The position numbers were made by a program, and so were the translations under genes. Source: Blastocatellia bacterium (GTDB lineage Bacteria; Acidobacteriota; Blastocatellia; Chloracidobacteriales; JADJPF01). From it: 64,000 bases of DNA. A model generated the notes under the pieces. It was not told where the DNA came from. It ran no database searches and saw only the letters and a program-made list of their open reading frames with translations. How positions within the stretch are numbered: position 1 is the stretch's first letter; every line of letters starts with the position of its first letter. The DNA lies in the NCBI GenBank assembly GCA_025057015.1, contig JANWYG010000002.1:21523-85522 (forward strand), written 5' to 3'. This document shows, piece after piece, positions 25,547 through 35,493 of the stretch.

Positions 25547-26977
25547 TTAGTGTTGCTTAAGTAGATCAGAATAGTGCACTGGCTGCAAAGTAATCGAAGT
25601 TTGCCGTACGCCAAACTCAGCCAGGCGTTCGGTTTTTATCTGACCAGAGCGCAGCAGCTGCAGCAAGATCTGATAGACGGTAAAATTACAGCAGTCAGCC
25701 TTACCCAAGATCTCATAAAGCGGGGCTCCTCGAAGCAGAAAGTTCCAAACCTGTTTGACAAACCGTTCATCAATAGCTTCATTGTCCTTCCATACAAGCT
25801 CTTCACTTTCCAAACTAAAGACCATAGTAAGGTCTGGCAGCTCCTGCTTGAGATTTTCAAGCTCATCCTTCAGCCTATGGGCTTCAAGTAGTAGGTTCAT
25901 GGTTGGCATTCGCACAGGTTCAGTAGCGGCCAGATCTTCAGGAAGGTCACCTGCTTCAAAAGAAAAGGTACCACACAGCGGCATTTGGAAGAGTTGATAG
26001 AATGCCTCCTCGCTAGTACGGGAGCCAAATCTTATGTACCTAACCTCACCTGCCTCAAAAAACAATCTCGCAAACGGCGGCAAATAGTTCATCGCAGAGG
26101 CATTAATATCATTCTCTACCTTTGGATAAAGCGCCAGCAATCCGCTGTCCTGCAGTCCGTTCAGTGTCTGAACTACGGTAGCTAAGTCAAAGTGAGACAA
26201 ATCTCCCTGCAACTTACGCGCTGAGGCTCGCGTCTGCAATTGCAGTTCGCTTGCACTCAGTTTCTGGCAAAGCATCATAGAAAATTTCAATGCAAACTCC
26301 GAGTTCTGCTGTATCAATGCTTTTAAGCCATCGCTAAAGAGCTTGAACACCTCTGCAGTTTCAATGACTTTTGCTTCTGATAGATGTTTTCCAGAAATTA
26401 AAGCAAGCGATTCACCTATCGAGTCGCCGCTTGAAAGAAAGCCTATGACGCTCGGTTTATCACTCGCTTCGCGCATAGCTGAGATTTCTATCAATCCACT
26501 ATAGACAATATAGAGAGCTTCACACTCTTCGCCTATACGGAAGAGATAGCTTCCTGCTGGGTACTGTAACAATTCGCCGAACTGCATTATCTGCTCCAAA
26601 GTTTCCTGCGAAAGACCACCAAACAGCTGACAAGAAGATAGAAACTCGATTTCATCTTTAGAAGTAATGAGGAAATTTATCTGAAGCTGCAGTCCATCAG
26701 GGCCAAACGTCAATACGTCTCCGTTCTTCAACAAAGCGCGTGTAACGCGATGACCGTTAAGGAAAGTGCCGTTACTCGAATTGAGGTCATAAACGTATAG
26801 CTCATTGCCCTCACAGCGCAGTTCGGCATGCGACCTCGAAGCCACAGAATGCCGCCCTTTAGTGTCATACAACGCAAAATCACAGCTCGGCGCACGACCT
26901 ATCTTGATTAGCGGCTGACTAAACTGCTTACTACTGCCAGGATGAGAACCATTAAGATACTTTAACTTTACAAACAT
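25547..26977 (-). CDS. FHA / cyclic-nucleotide-binding / DUF4388 regulatory protein
   Basis: The 476-residue protein has three regions. Residues 1-105 form an FHA phosphothreonine-binding domain (IGRAPSCDFAL, SRSHAEL, NSSNGTFLNG). Residues 115-240 form a cNMP-binding-like domain (YPAGSYLFRIGEECEALYIV), although the canonical phosphate-binding RxA segment is weak, so nucleotide binding is uncertain. Residues 255-345 resemble DUF4388/PatA N-terminal domains (LQGDLSHFDLATVVQTLNGL), and a helical tail follows. It is probably a cytosolic signal-integration protein downstream of Ser/Thr kinases. No kinase is encoded in the window. AGGAG lies 12 bases before the ATG, and a TATAAT box lies about 50 bases upstream of the gene. 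Confidence 0.8.
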   Translation of the reverse strand: MFVKLKYLNGSHPGSSKQFSQPLIKIGRAPSCDFALYDTKGRHSVASRSHAELRCEGNELYVYDLNSSNGTFLNGHRVTRALLKNGDVLTFGPDGLQLQINFLITSKDEIEFLSSCQLFGGLSQETLEQIMQFGELLQYPAGSYLFRIGEECEALYIVYSGLIEISAMREASDKPSVIGFLSSGDSIGESLALISGKHLSEAKVIETAEVFKLFSDGLKALIQQNSEFALKFSMMLCQKLSASELQLQTRASARKLQGDLSHFDLATVVQTLNGLQDSGLLALYPKVENDINASAMNYLPPFARLFFEAGEVRYIRFGSRTSEEAFYQLFQMPLCGTFSFEAGDLPEDLAATEPVRMPTMNLLLEAHRLKDELENLKQELPDLTMVFSLESEELVWKDNEAIDERFVKQVWNFLLRGAPLYEILGKADCCNFTVYQILLQLLRSGQIKTERLAEFGVRQTSITLQPVHYSDLLKQH

Positions 26978-27156
26978 CGCACCCGAACTCTCCTAAGTTT
27001 AATTTGTAAAGAGTATAAATTATATACCTCTATATCGGCTGATAAAATCAGTAGAGTAACCGGATTTTTACATCTTTTGGATGGTTGTGTACCAAGAAAG
27101 AACTTTTGCAAGCAAACAATCTGGAGGCTTTGAGCTAATCTTATTAATTAAGAATA

Positions 27157-27177
27157 GGGAGCAGATGTTCTGCTCCC
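27157..27177 (-). terminator. Terminator hairpin of the fad operon
   Basis: GGGAGCAGA (27157-27165) and TCTGCTCCC (27169-27177) form a perfect 9-bp stem with a 3-base loop, 8 bases after the acyl-CoA dehydrogenase stop. The sequence following on the minus strand is T/A-rich but not a pure T-run. Confidence 0.65.
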
Positions 27178-27184
27178 TCGGAAA

Positions 27185-28969
27185 CTAAAATATGTATCTA
27201 CCTACTTCGCAAAGCTTTACCGCTATGGCTTGCCTTGCTTCGATGGTATTGATCGGAGTGTGTTTAACGAAACGCTTGAGTGCAGCAAGATTGGTACGCA
27301 TAGTGTCACCTTCTGAGATAGCAGCTATCATATTTCTCGCCTTGATTTCTATTTTGTCCATACTATCGCTGACAAAGGTACGTGTAGCAGCTATGCGAAA
27401 TCTAGCCTCTTGCTCGCCTTGAGTCTGAGCGTACTTAAGCGTCCTAAGCAACATGCTTTCCATAGCAAACGTTTCCATGATGATATCAGCAATCCCCATA
27501 AGCAACTCTTGCTGTTCTGAGAGCTTGTCAAGGTATTTTTGAGCTGCCAGGCCAGAGATCATTAAAGCAACTTTTTTGGCATTACGCACCGTTCGACGCT
27601 CCTCTGCCAAAAGACTATCGTCAAATTCCTCAAGCATAGGCATTGAAAGCAGCTCATCCATGAGCTTTTTCGAAGCCTGCAGCAGAGGTAGCTCACCCTT
27701 CATAGCTCGTTTCATAAGCATTCCAGGTATGAGCATGCGATTGATTTCATTAGTTCCTTCGAAGATACGGTTTATGCGCGAGTCACGATAGGCGCGTGCT
27801 GCAGGATACTCTTCCGAATAGCCGTAACCACCATAGATCTGAACCATTTCATCTACGACGTAGTCCAGCATTTCCGAGCCGTAAACTTTGTTTATAGAGC
27901 ACTCTACGGCAAACTCTTCTATTCCTTTAAGTATACCTTGAGAATCATCTGGGTCGAGGCTATGTACAGCATCGTCTATCAGTCCAGCAGTACGGTAGAT
28001 CATAGACTCCGCTGCATAGATACGAATCGCCATCTCGGCAAGCTTATGTCTGATAGCGCCGAAGCTGGCTATAGGTTTCCCAAACTGATGACGTTCTAGT
28101 GCATAGGAGATCGCTTCTTTGAGAGCTACTTTTGCTCCGCCTACACAAGCAGCTCCGAGTTTGAAGCGACCTAAGTTGAGTACGTTGAAAGCTATGACAT
28201 GCCCACGGCCTATTTCACCGAGCAGGTTCTCTACGGGTACGCGCGCATCCTGCAGTTCTAGCGTACGCGTGCTAGAGCCTACTATGCCCATCTTGTGCTC
28301 TTCTTTGCCGGTAGACACGCCGGGGAAGTTCTTTTCTACTATGAAGCAGGAGAACTTTTCGCCATCTACTTTAGCAAAAACTATAAACACATCAGCAAAG
28401 CCAGCGTTAGTAATCCACATCTTCGTGCCGTTCAGTATGTAGTATTTGCCGTCATCGCTCAGCACAGCACGGGTCTTTGCTGCCAATGCGTCAGAACCCG
28501 AATGTGGCTCGGTCAAAGCATAAGCAGCTATCAGTTCGCCAGTAGCTAGCTTCGGCAGGTAACGTCGCTTTTGCTGTTCGGTGCCAAAATAGATAATTGG
28601 CCAAGAGCCTATGCCGCTGTGCCCACCTACTGTAACAGCAAAAGAGCCATTAATAGCCACCTTTTCGCCAACGATCATAGAACACACTTTATCCAAGCCG
28701 AGACCACCATACTTTTCGGGGACATCTACCGACAGCAAGCCTAGCTCACCAGCTTTGCGAAGCAGCTTGACAATCACATCAAAGTTCTTATGCTCTATCT
28801 CGCCGATAGCAGGATAAACCTCGCCAACAACAAAATCGTGCGTAGTTTGGGCTATCATTTTTTGCTCTTCAGAAAAATCTTCCACAGTGAATATTTCCGA
28901 AGGAGCTACGTCTTCTATAAGAAAACTGCCACCCTTGACAGGTGCTTTTGCCTTCACAGTACTCGACAT
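27185..28969 (-). CDS. fadE: Acyl-CoA dehydrogenase (FadE type)
   Basis: The 594-residue enzyme has the acyl-CoA dehydrogenase core: YALTEPHSGSDA near residue 155, TKMWITNAG, and GGYGYSEEYPAARAYRD near residue 380, with the catalytic Glu region IFEGTNEIN shortly after. A C-terminal extension of about 180 helical residues resembles that of the Bacillus FadE and of very-long-chain enzymes. It introduces the trans-2 double bond with FAD. It ends the operon fadR-fadD-fadN-fadA-fadE and is followed by a terminator hairpin. Confidence 0.93.
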   Translation of the reverse strand: MSSTVKAKAPVKGGSFLIEDVAPSEIFTVEDFSEEQKMIAQTTHDFVVGEVYPAIGEIEHKNFDVIVKLLRKAGELGLLSVDVPEKYGGLGLDKVCSMIVGEKVAINGSFAVTVGGHSGIGSWPIIYFGTEQQKRRYLPKLATGELIAAYALTEPHSGSDALAAKTRAVLSDDGKYYILNGTKMWITNAGFADVFIVFAKVDGEKFSCFIVEKNFPGVSTGKEEHKMGIVGSSTRTLELQDARVPVENLLGEIGRGHVIAFNVLNLGRFKLGAACVGGAKVALKEAISYALERHQFGKPIASFGAIRHKLAEMAIRIYAAESMIYRTAGLIDDAVHSLDPDDSQGILKGIEEFAVECSINKVYGSEMLDYVVDEMVQIYGGYGYSEEYPAARAYRDSRINRIFEGTNEINRMLIPGMLMKRAMKGELPLLQASKKLMDELLSMPMLEEFDDSLLAEERRTVRNAKKVALMISGLAAQKYLDKLSEQQELLMGIADIIMETFAMESMLLRTLKYAQTQGEQEARFRIAATRTFVSDSMDKIEIKARNMIAAISEGDTMRTNLAALKRFVKHTPINTIEARQAIAVKLCEVGRYIF

Positions 28970-29010
28970 ATTACTACCCTTTCTCTATGATTCTCCCCAC
29001 TTCTTGAGGG

Positions 29011-30189
29011 TTATATTAGCTCTATAATCCCAGCAGCGCCCATACCGCCACCTACGCACATAGTCACCATACCGTAGCGGCCAGAGCGACGTCTGAGTTC
29101 GTAAATGATAGTTGCCGCGAGTTTAGCGCCGGTGCAACCCAAAGGATGTCCAAGCGCTATCGCTCCACCGTTGACATTAACGCGAGCCAGATCTAGGCCG
29201 GCAACTTTTATTACCGACAGTGCCTGTGCCGCAAAAGCCTCGTTTAGTTCTATAAGGTCGATATCCTCAAGTTTGAGCCCAGCCATCTTAAGCACTTTTG
29301 GTATGGCAAAGACCGGCCCTATACCCATTTCCTCTGGTTCGACACCTGCCGTAGCAAAAGCAACGAACCTAGCTAGCGGCTTAATTCCCAGTTGAGCTGC
29401 CTTTTCATCAGACATCAAGATTGCTGCTGCTGCTCCATCAGACATTTGCGAAGAATTGCCAGCCGTGACCGTACCGTTGAGTTTGAAAGCGGGTTTGAGC
29501 TTTGCCAAGCTTTCCATATTGGTATCCTTGCGAGGCCCTTCGTCGGTATCCACTACTAGTTCAGAGACAACCTTCTTACCCCCTTTATCAAGGCGATCTG
29601 AAATGACCCTGTAAGGAACTATCTCATCTTTAAACTTACCCTCAGCGATTGCAGCAACGGCTTTCTGATGACTAGCCAGAGAGAAAGCATCCTGCTCTTC
29701 ACGAGAAATGCTGTGCTTCACTGCGAGGCGTTCCGCTGTAAGCCCCATGCTAAGATACGCATCTGGATAATGTTCGACAAGATAAGGATTAGGCCTGATC
29801 TTATGCCCTCCCATAGGTATCATCGACATAGTCTCAGTGCCACCAGCTATGACCACCTCTGCTGCTCCAAGTCGTATCCTATCGGCAGCTATAGCTATGG
29901 CCTGAAGTCCTGAAGAACAGAATCGATTAATGGTCATAGCAGAGGACTTAACCGGAAGCCCCGCTCTTAGCGCAGCTATACGAGCTACGTTCATACCCTG
30001 TTCAGCTTCAGGCATAGCACAACCTAGGATGACGTCTTCTATCTCGTTCGGATCAAGTTGCGGAGTGCGTCTAAGAAGGTCGCTAATTACTGCTGCCGCC
30101 ATATCGTCGGGACGGGCATTAGCTAGGGCTCCTTTGAAGGCTTTGCCCACTGGTGTTCTGGCTATTGCTGCTATTACTGCGTCTTTCAT
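29011..30189 (-). CDS. fadA: Acetyl-CoA acyltransferase (thiolase)
   Basis: Two in-frame ATGs exist. The second, at 30189, has AAAGGAG 6 bases upstream, while the first abuts that site, so the second is chosen. The 392-residue protein has the thiolase active-site elements: the nucleophilic Cys in [12 protein letters not shown], the His in [14 protein letters not shown], and the C-terminal Cys in [10 protein letters not shown]. It cleaves 3-oxoacyl-CoA to acetyl-CoA and a shortened acyl-CoA. It lies between fadN and fadE. Confidence 0.94.
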   Translation of the reverse strand: MKDAVIAAIARTPVGKAFKGALANARPDDMAAAVISDLLRRTPQLDPNEIEDVILGCAMPEAEQGMNVARIAALRAGLPVKSSAMTINRFCSSGLQAIAIAADRIRLGAAEVVIAGGTETMSMIPMGGHKIRPNPYLVEHYPDAYLSMGLTAERLAVKHSISREEQDAFSLASHQKAVAAIAEGKFKDEIVPYRVISDRLDKGGKKVVSELVVDTDEGPRKDTNMESLAKLKPAFKLNGTVTAGNSSQMSDGAAAAILMSDEKAAQLGIKPLARFVAFATAGVEPEEMGIGPVFAIPKVLKMAGLKLEDIDLIELNEAFAAQALSVIKVAGLDLARVNVNGGAIALGHPLGCTGAKLAATIIYELRRRSGRYGMVTMCVGGGMGAAGIIELI

Positions 30190-30200
30190 TACCATCTCCT

Positions 30201-32612
30201 TTAGTTTCTAAGCGGCTTTCCTGTCTTCAACATATGCTGGATACGTTCCTGCGTCTTGCGCTCTCCACAAAGACTCAGGAAAGCCTCGCGTTCTAAATCC
30301 AGCAAGTACTGTTCAGAGACCTTTGTTTCACGTGACAGATCTCCGCCAGTTAAGATATAGGCTACTTTTGTGGCTATTTTACCTTCATACTCAGTGGCAA
30401 AACCGCCCTGCACCATTATATGTATGCCGAGTTTAAGTGCCGCGAGCGCGCTTTGACCGAGGGCAGGTATATCTTGCCTAGGCTGTGGTTTGCGATAACC
30501 CTCGCGTACCATTGCCAGCACCGTCTGCTTTGCATCCTCTATCAACCGGTCTTTATTCATAGATATCCGATCTGACTTACGGAGGTAGCCGTATTTGCGC
30601 GCCTCAGCGGCACTAGTAGCCACCTTAGCTGTGGCTATCGCTTCGAATGCCTGTTTGATATATGGGAACAGATCGGCGTCAGATGCTTCTATAGCTGCCC
30701 GTTCCGTAGCTCTGACAAGCATCTCTTTTGTGCCACCACCGGCAGGTATGAGGCCTACGCCTACCTCGACAAGCCCTATGTATGTTTCTGCTGCTGCGCA
30801 GGCTCGGTCACCATGCATAGTTATCTCGCAGCCGCCGCCAAGCGTCAGCCCAAAAGGCGCTACTACAACGGGCTTTTCAGAATACCTGAGCAAACAGTTA
30901 ACATTTTGAAAGCTACGCACCATCAGATCTATTTCTTCCCACTCCCCTTCTTGGGCAGCAAGCAGTAGCAACATCAGGTTAGCACCTGCAGAAAAATTTT
31001 CGCCTTGATTGCCTATGACCAATCCTTCGAAGTTCTGTTCCACTTCCTTTACAGCAAAGTTCATCAACGAGACCGTGTCTGCACCTATGGAATTCATCTT
31101 CGAGTGAAATTCTAAGCAGGCCACGCCGTCACCAAGGTCGATAAGCGATGCGCCTGGATTGCGCTTAATGACTTTCTGCCTATCTTTGAGCGCTGGCAGC
31201 AGAATCACACCCGGACGATCGTCTATCTTTTTGTATCCTCCACTTTGCAGATCAAAAAAGAAGGTATAACCATTCTCCTTTTTGTAGAAAGATTTACAGC
31301 CCGCAGCAAGCAGTTTTTCTGCCAACTCCGGGATTTGGCGACCCTCTTGACGCATCTTTTCCACAGAGCGTTCAACACCACAAGCATCCCATGCCTCGAA
31401 GATGCCAAGCTCCCAGTTAAAGCCCCACTTCATAGCATTATCTACTTGGCAGATATCGTCGGCTATCTCAGGTATAAGCTCCGCTGTATAGAGAAAAGTC
31501 TCGCTTAAGACTTTCCACAGGAATGCCCCCACACGGTCACTGCCATAGACGAGCATGCGCAAACGTTCACGCAAGTCCTCTACATTTTTCGCAGCCTCAA
31601 GAGAAGGGAAATTGACTTTCTGTTGCGGTCGGTATTCTAGAGTGGATAAGTCAACTACCATAATCTGGTCGCCATCAGCAGCTTTAACTTTTTTATAGAA
31701 ACCGCCGTTGGTCTTGTTGCCAAGCATCTTTTTTTCGACCATGGAGGAAAGAAAAGGCAGAGGTTCGAACATGTCGCGCCTTTTATCGCTCACAGCAGCC
31801 GAGTAGACGTTCCTTGCAACTAAGACGAGAGTATCTAGTCCTACTAGATCAGCAGTACGGAAGGACGCCGTTTTGGGCCGGCCTACGGCCGGGCCAGTTA
31901 TCTTGTCTACCTCTTCCACCGTATAGCCATCTTCTATCATCACTCGCATCGTATACATCATTCCAAAAGTGCCGATGCGATTGGCTATGAAGTTTGGAGT
32001 ATCTTTGGCGTAGACAACACCCTTACCAAGTTCTTTCTCACAAAACTGAGCTATCTGAGTAATAACTTCGGGTAGGGTTTCCGGCGCAGGTATGATTTCA
32101 AGCAACTTCATATACCGGGGGGGGTTGAAGAAGTGCGTACCCAGGAAGTGCTTGCGAAAGTCTTCGCTTCTACCTTCAGCCATAGCCTTTATGGAAATGC
32201 CAGAGGTGTTTGAGCTAACAATACTGCCTTGACGTCTGTACTTATCCACCTTCTCGAACAAAGCTCTCTTGATATCGAGCTTCTCAACGACAGCCTCTAT
32301 TATCCAGTCGGCTTGAGAGATGCAATGGAGGTCCTCTTCGAAATTACCCACTCGGATGAGTTCTGCAAGTTCAGGAACAAAGAGCGGAGCAGGCTTCATC
32401 TTGCGCAAGCCCTCTATGGCAGCCAGAGCTACTTTATTAGACTCACCTGCCGAGGCTAAGGAATGTCCCCACTTAGTACTTTTAGGCTTAGGCTCGACGC
32501 CCGGCGGCAATATGTCGAGCAGCAGAACGTCCAGCCCAGCATTGACCAGGTGCGCAGCTATCTGAGCGCCCATTACGCCGGCACCTAATACTGCTACTTT
32601 TTCTATCTTCAT
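30201..32612 (-). CDS. fadN: FadN-type 3-hydroxyacyl-CoA dehydrogenase/enoyl-CoA hydratase fusion
   Basis: The 803-residue protein places the dehydrogenase first ([17 protein letters not shown] at the N-terminus, [18 protein letters not shown] near residue 170). The crotonase domain is at the C-terminus ([15 protein letters not shown] and [15 protein letters not shown], with both hydratase Glu residues). This order is opposite to E. coli FadB and matches Bacillus FadN in order and length (about 790 residues). It performs the two middle steps of beta-oxidation. It starts directly after the fadD stop and is followed by fadA. Confidence 0.92.
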   Translation of the reverse strand: MKIEKVAVLGAGVMGAQIAAHLVNAGLDVLLLDILPPGVEPKPKSTKWGHSLASAGESNKVALAAIEGLRKMKPAPLFVPELAELIRVGNFEEDLHCISQADWIIEAVVEKLDIKRALFEKVDKYRRQGSIVSSNTSGISIKAMAEGRSEDFRKHFLGTHFFNPPRYMKLLEIIPAPETLPEVITQIAQFCEKELGKGVVYAKDTPNFIANRIGTFGMMYTMRVMIEDGYTVEEVDKITGPAVGRPKTASFRTADLVGLDTLVLVARNVYSAAVSDKRRDMFEPLPFLSSMVEKKMLGNKTNGGFYKKVKAADGDQIMVVDLSTLEYRPQQKVNFPSLEAAKNVEDLRERLRMLVYGSDRVGAFLWKVLSETFLYTAELIPEIADDICQVDNAMKWGFNWELGIFEAWDACGVERSVEKMRQEGRQIPELAEKLLAAGCKSFYKKENGYTFFFDLQSGGYKKIDDRPGVILLPALKDRQKVIKRNPGASLIDLGDGVACLEFHSKMNSIGADTVSLMNFAVKEVEQNFEGLVIGNQGENFSAGANLMLLLLAAQEGEWEEIDLMVRSFQNVNCLLRYSEKPVVVAPFGLTLGGGCEITMHGDRACAAAETYIGLVEVGVGLIPAGGGTKEMLVRATERAAIEASDADLFPYIKQAFEAIATAKVATSAAEARKYGYLRKSDRISMNKDRLIEDAKQTVLAMVREGYRKPQPRQDIPALGQSALAALKLGIHIMVQGGFATEYEGKIATKVAYILTGGDLSRETKVSEQYLLDLEREAFLSLCGERKTQERIQHMLKTGKPLRN

Positions 32613-34463
32613 CTATCCTCCAGTTTCTTGGTACATTTCGTCGATAAGTTCTTTGTAATGCTGTTCAATAACTCGGCGTTTGAGCTTCATAGTAGGCGTA
32701 AGCTGACCATTTTCGATGCTAAATTCTTGCGGTATGAGAGCTATCTTCTTTATTTGCTCGTACTTAGCCAGATCTGAGGTCAGCGTCTGCACTTCTTTGA
32801 GCATCATCGCTCGCAGTTGCTCGTTCTTACACAGCTCCTCTCGCGAGCCAGTAATTCCCCGACTTTTGGCGTAGTTGCAAAAAGCTTCCCAATTAGGTAC
32901 TATCAGTGCCGAAGGAAATTTTCTGTTATCACCTACAAGCATAGCCTGAGCTATGTAAATACTGCTTTTCAGCTTGCTCTCGATGGGTTGAGGGGCAAGA
33001 TATTTGCCGCCGCTTGTCTTAAGGAGTTCCTTCTTACGGTCAGTGATATATAGAAAACCGTCCTCATCAAGGTGGCCTATATCGCCAGTCTTGAACCAAT
33101 CGCCGTCGAAAGCAGCCGCAGTTTCCTGAGGTTTGTTAAAATATCCTTGGAAGACATGCGTGCCGCGAGTAAGTATTTCGCCATCCTCAGCTATCTTAAC
33201 TTCGACATTTTTAATAGGCTTACCGACACTACCTACACGGTTTGCCGTAGGAGTATTAGCAGAGACGACAGCAGAAGTTTCTGACAAACCGTAGCCCTGC
33301 AGTATAGGTATACCTGCAGCCAAGAAGAAGTAGGCAATATCCTCGGCTAGAGGAGCACCACCTGAGAGGAAAAAACGTATTCGCCCACCCACCTTGTCCC
33401 TGATCTTCTGAAAGAAGAGCTTCTGAGCAAGCTTATACTGCAACGAAAGTAGAAAAGGTACGGCCTTTTTTGTGTGCGTAAGGCGGGCCCATTTTCTGCC
33501 AACATCGACAGCCCAGCGCACTATATTGGCTTTAGGAAAACCAGCAGTCATGCCCTGCTCAGTGATCTTTGCCATGATTTTTTCGAACATTCTCGGTACG
33601 CTTGTCATCAGTGTGGGACGAATTTCGAGCAGATTATTAGCAACCGCATCGATGCTCTCCGCAAGACATATAGGAATACCTTTGTGGATATAGAAGTAGA
33701 GTACCACGCGCTCAAACACATGAGAGAAGGGCAGAAAAGACAGAGCTTGCTCTTCGTCACTGTTCCAGGTGCCTTCGAACGTCTCTGCCGTATAAAGCAC
33801 GTCTGAGACTATGTTCCAGTGCGTCAGGATGACGCCCTTAGGCTCGCCCGTGGTTCCAGAAGTGTAGATAAGTGTTGCCAGGTCCTGCGGCTTGATGGCT
33901 TTGTTTGCTTGCTCGAACAATTGAGGTTGCTCTCGCTCTAGCGCCTTGCCTATTTCTTCCAGATTTGCTAGCGACATTAATTTTTCTTGTTCCTTGATGG
34001 CTGTCGGATCGTACCCATCAAAGACCACCACTTTCTTGAGCAAAGGCAACTCAGTCTGTACAGCAAGCAACTTTTTAAGCTGCGCTTCAGTAGAGACAAA
34101 CGCTACTGTAGCTCCACAATCATTGACGATATACGCAACCTGTTTCTCGGTGAGAGTAGAGTAAAGCGGCACATTTGCTGCACCTAGACAAAGAATACCG
34201 AGATCGGCTGCTATCCACTCGATCCTATTTTCGGAAAGTATTGCCACACGGTCGCCCTTGCGCACGCCTAAGCTATGCAGTCCCAGAGCTATCTGACGCG
34301 CTCTTTTTAGCATTTCTCCATAAGAACAGGTTTTCCAAACGCCCTCATGCTTGTACTTGAAAGCATCCTGACGGTCCCTTTTTGCTGCCGAGTCGTGGAG
34401 AAGTTCGACGAGCGTGGTCGGCTTACCAGGTATAGTCTTGATCTCGTATGCCGGCGTAGTCAT
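32613..34463 (-). CDS. fadD: Long-chain fatty acid-CoA ligase
   Basis: The ATG at 34463 is preferred: GGAG lies 7 bases upstream, and the ATG overlaps the fadR stop (ATGA). The longer frame to 34505 runs inside fadR. The 616-residue protein has the AMP-forming signatures IYTSGTTGEPKGVILTH, GYGLSETSAVVS and TGDIGHLDEDGFLYITDRKKEL. It activates free long-chain fatty acids to acyl-CoA at the membrane for the downstream fadNAE enzymes. It resembles the eukaryote-like AMP-binding ligases (LcfA/FAA type). Confidence 0.93.
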   Translation of the reverse strand: MTTPAYEIKTIPGKPTTLVELLHDSAAKRDRQDAFKYKHEGVWKTCSYGEMLKRARQIALGLHSLGVRKGDRVAILSENRIEWIAADLGILCLGAANVPLYSTLTEKQVAYIVNDCGATVAFVSTEAQLKKLLAVQTELPLLKKVVVFDGYDPTAIKEQEKLMSLANLEEIGKALEREQPQLFEQANKAIKPQDLATLIYTSGTTGEPKGVILTHWNIVSDVLYTAETFEGTWNSDEEQALSFLPFSHVFERVVLYFYIHKGIPICLAESIDAVANNLLEIRPTLMTSVPRMFEKIMAKITEQGMTAGFPKANIVRWAVDVGRKWARLTHTKKAVPFLLSLQYKLAQKLFFQKIRDKVGGRIRFFLSGGAPLAEDIAYFFLAAGIPILQGYGLSETSAVVSANTPTANRVGSVGKPIKNVEVKIAEDGEILTRGTHVFQGYFNKPQETAAAFDGDWFKTGDIGHLDEDGFLYITDRKKELLKTSGGKYLAPQPIESKLKSSIYIAQAMLVGDNRKFPSALIVPNWEAFCNYAKSRGITGSREELCKNEQLRAMMLKEVQTLTSDLAKYEQIKKIALIPQEFSIENGQLTPTMKLKRRVIEQHYKELIDEMYQETGG

Positions 34464-35122
34464 CGTCTTACTCCATTCAAAAAAAGGTCTATAAGCGGCC
34501 CACACGAGTCTACGAGTGGAGCCTCATCCTGAGACAGTATCCACTGTATCACCCTCTCTGCGAGGGCACCGTAGAGAGCTCTAGCCGCTATGCTTGGACT
34601 AATTTCTTCGCGGAAGCTGCCGCCAAGCTGGCCCTCTTTTACAGCAGCAACTATAAAGTCCAAAAACTCGTTTAGCTTAGTAGCAGAAAACTGCTCTATG
34701 AACTTAGGCTGACGAAGCTCAAAGTGAAAAACAACGGCAAGATTGCGGTCTTTGCCCATCAACCTCAGATAGAGTTTTGCAAGACGCTCAAGCTTCTGTG
34801 CGGGATCAGCCACTGCTTCTGTTTCTACCTTCGCTAAAGCAATAGCCTCATCTAAAGTGTAGTTGAAAATAGACGTCAAAAGCTCTTCTTTGTTCTTAAA
34901 ATAGAGATACACCGTGCCATCAGCTACGCCTGCCTCCCGTGCTACATCAGCTACCTTAGCGTTGAAAAACCCATTGCGAGCAAATACCCTGATCGCAGCA
35001 AGCAATATTGATTCATACTTATCCGGCGAAGGCCCGGCAGCCAACACCTCAGACAACGGCTTATTTAACGACGGCCTATTTACATCAGAAAGCGGCCTGT
35101 TTAACGACGGTCTGTTATTCAT
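34460..35122 (-). CDS. fadR: TetR family regulator of fatty-acid degradation (FadR type)
   Basis: The 220-residue protein has a TetR DNA-binding domain (residues about 36-85: ILLAAIRVFARNGFFNAKVADVAREAGVADGTVYLYFKNKEEL) and a helical ligand-binding domain. Its start carries an unusual tandem repeat of 12 residues, NRPSLNRPLSDV followed by NRPSLNKPLSEV, before the TetR domain. It heads the fadD-fadN-fadA-fadE operon and has an 18-bp palindrome of FadR type overlapping its own promoter. The inferred role is a repressor released by long-chain acyl-CoA that controls the whole operon, including itself. Confidence 0.88.
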   Translation of the reverse strand: MNNRPSLNRPLSDVNRPSLNKPLSEVLAAGPSPDKYESILLAAIRVFARNGFFNAKVADVAREAGVADGTVYLYFKNKEELLTSIFNYTLDEAIALAKVETEAVADPAQKLERLAKLYLRLMGKDRNLAVVFHFELRQPKFIEQFSATKLNEFLDFIVAAVKEGQLGGSFREEISPSIAARALYGALAERVIQWILSQDEAPLVDSCGPLIDLFLNGVRR

Positions 35123-35147
35123 CTATCACCTCGAATACTAGAGGATT

Positions 35148-35165
35148 TGAATGACTCGTCATTCA
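35148..35165. promoter_or_regulatory. FadR-type operator
   Basis: TGAATGACTCGTCATTCA is a near-perfect palindrome: TGAATGAC pairs with GTCATTCA, and only the central 2 bases do not pair. It fits the Bacillus subtilis FadR box I recall (TGAATGANTANTCATTCA) in both half-sites, but the centre differs. It spans the -10 to +11 region of the fadR promoter, which is the usual place for a repressor site. Confidence 0.85.
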
Positions 35166-35193
35166 TATTACTATCAGACCTTCGCCAAGTCAA
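35165..35193 (-). promoter_or_regulatory. Promoter of the fadR-fadDNAE operon
   Basis: On the minus strand TTGACT (35188-35193) and TAATAT (35165-35170) are separated by 17 bases. Predicted transcription starts near 35158, inside the operator. This is a close sigma-70-type match. Confidence 0.75.
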
Positions 35194-35493
35194 AGTATAT
35201 CAATGATTTGTCCGTTTATAGCTGTCAAGGTTACAAGCTACACCTACTTATTGAATTTACACCAGAAGCAGCTATTAATTAACTAACCGGTCAAATATTA
35301 GCACATTGAAGAGAAAAGAGAAAAGAAAAAAAGCTTGAGCCTCTACAGCCCAAGCCGAATTAATAGCACGGATGTGGTATTAGACAAGGTAGCAGCTAGC
35401 TGTAAACTTAGTGTTAAAAGAAGGTAACTTTTCTGGAACGTCTCCAGATCCAAGTCCATAGGGCGCCAATGATCGAAGCCTTAAACAGAAAGT
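35194..35493. other. Intergenic stretch between the fad operon promoter and batD
   Basis: No gene is supported. The region contains the bat operon terminator (35315-35355) and A/T-rich sequence. A minus-strand open frame ending near 35414, with a hydrophobic and then basic translation, has no start codon. Confidence 0.5.
35315..35355 (-). terminator. Rho-independent terminator of the carA-TPR-batD operon
   Basis: On the minus strand GCTTGGGC (35348-35355) pairs with GCTCAAGC (35333-35340) over 8 bp, including one G-T pair, with a 7-base loop. The tract TTTTTTTCTTTTCTC follows. It lies about 140 bases after the batD stop. Confidence 0.8.
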
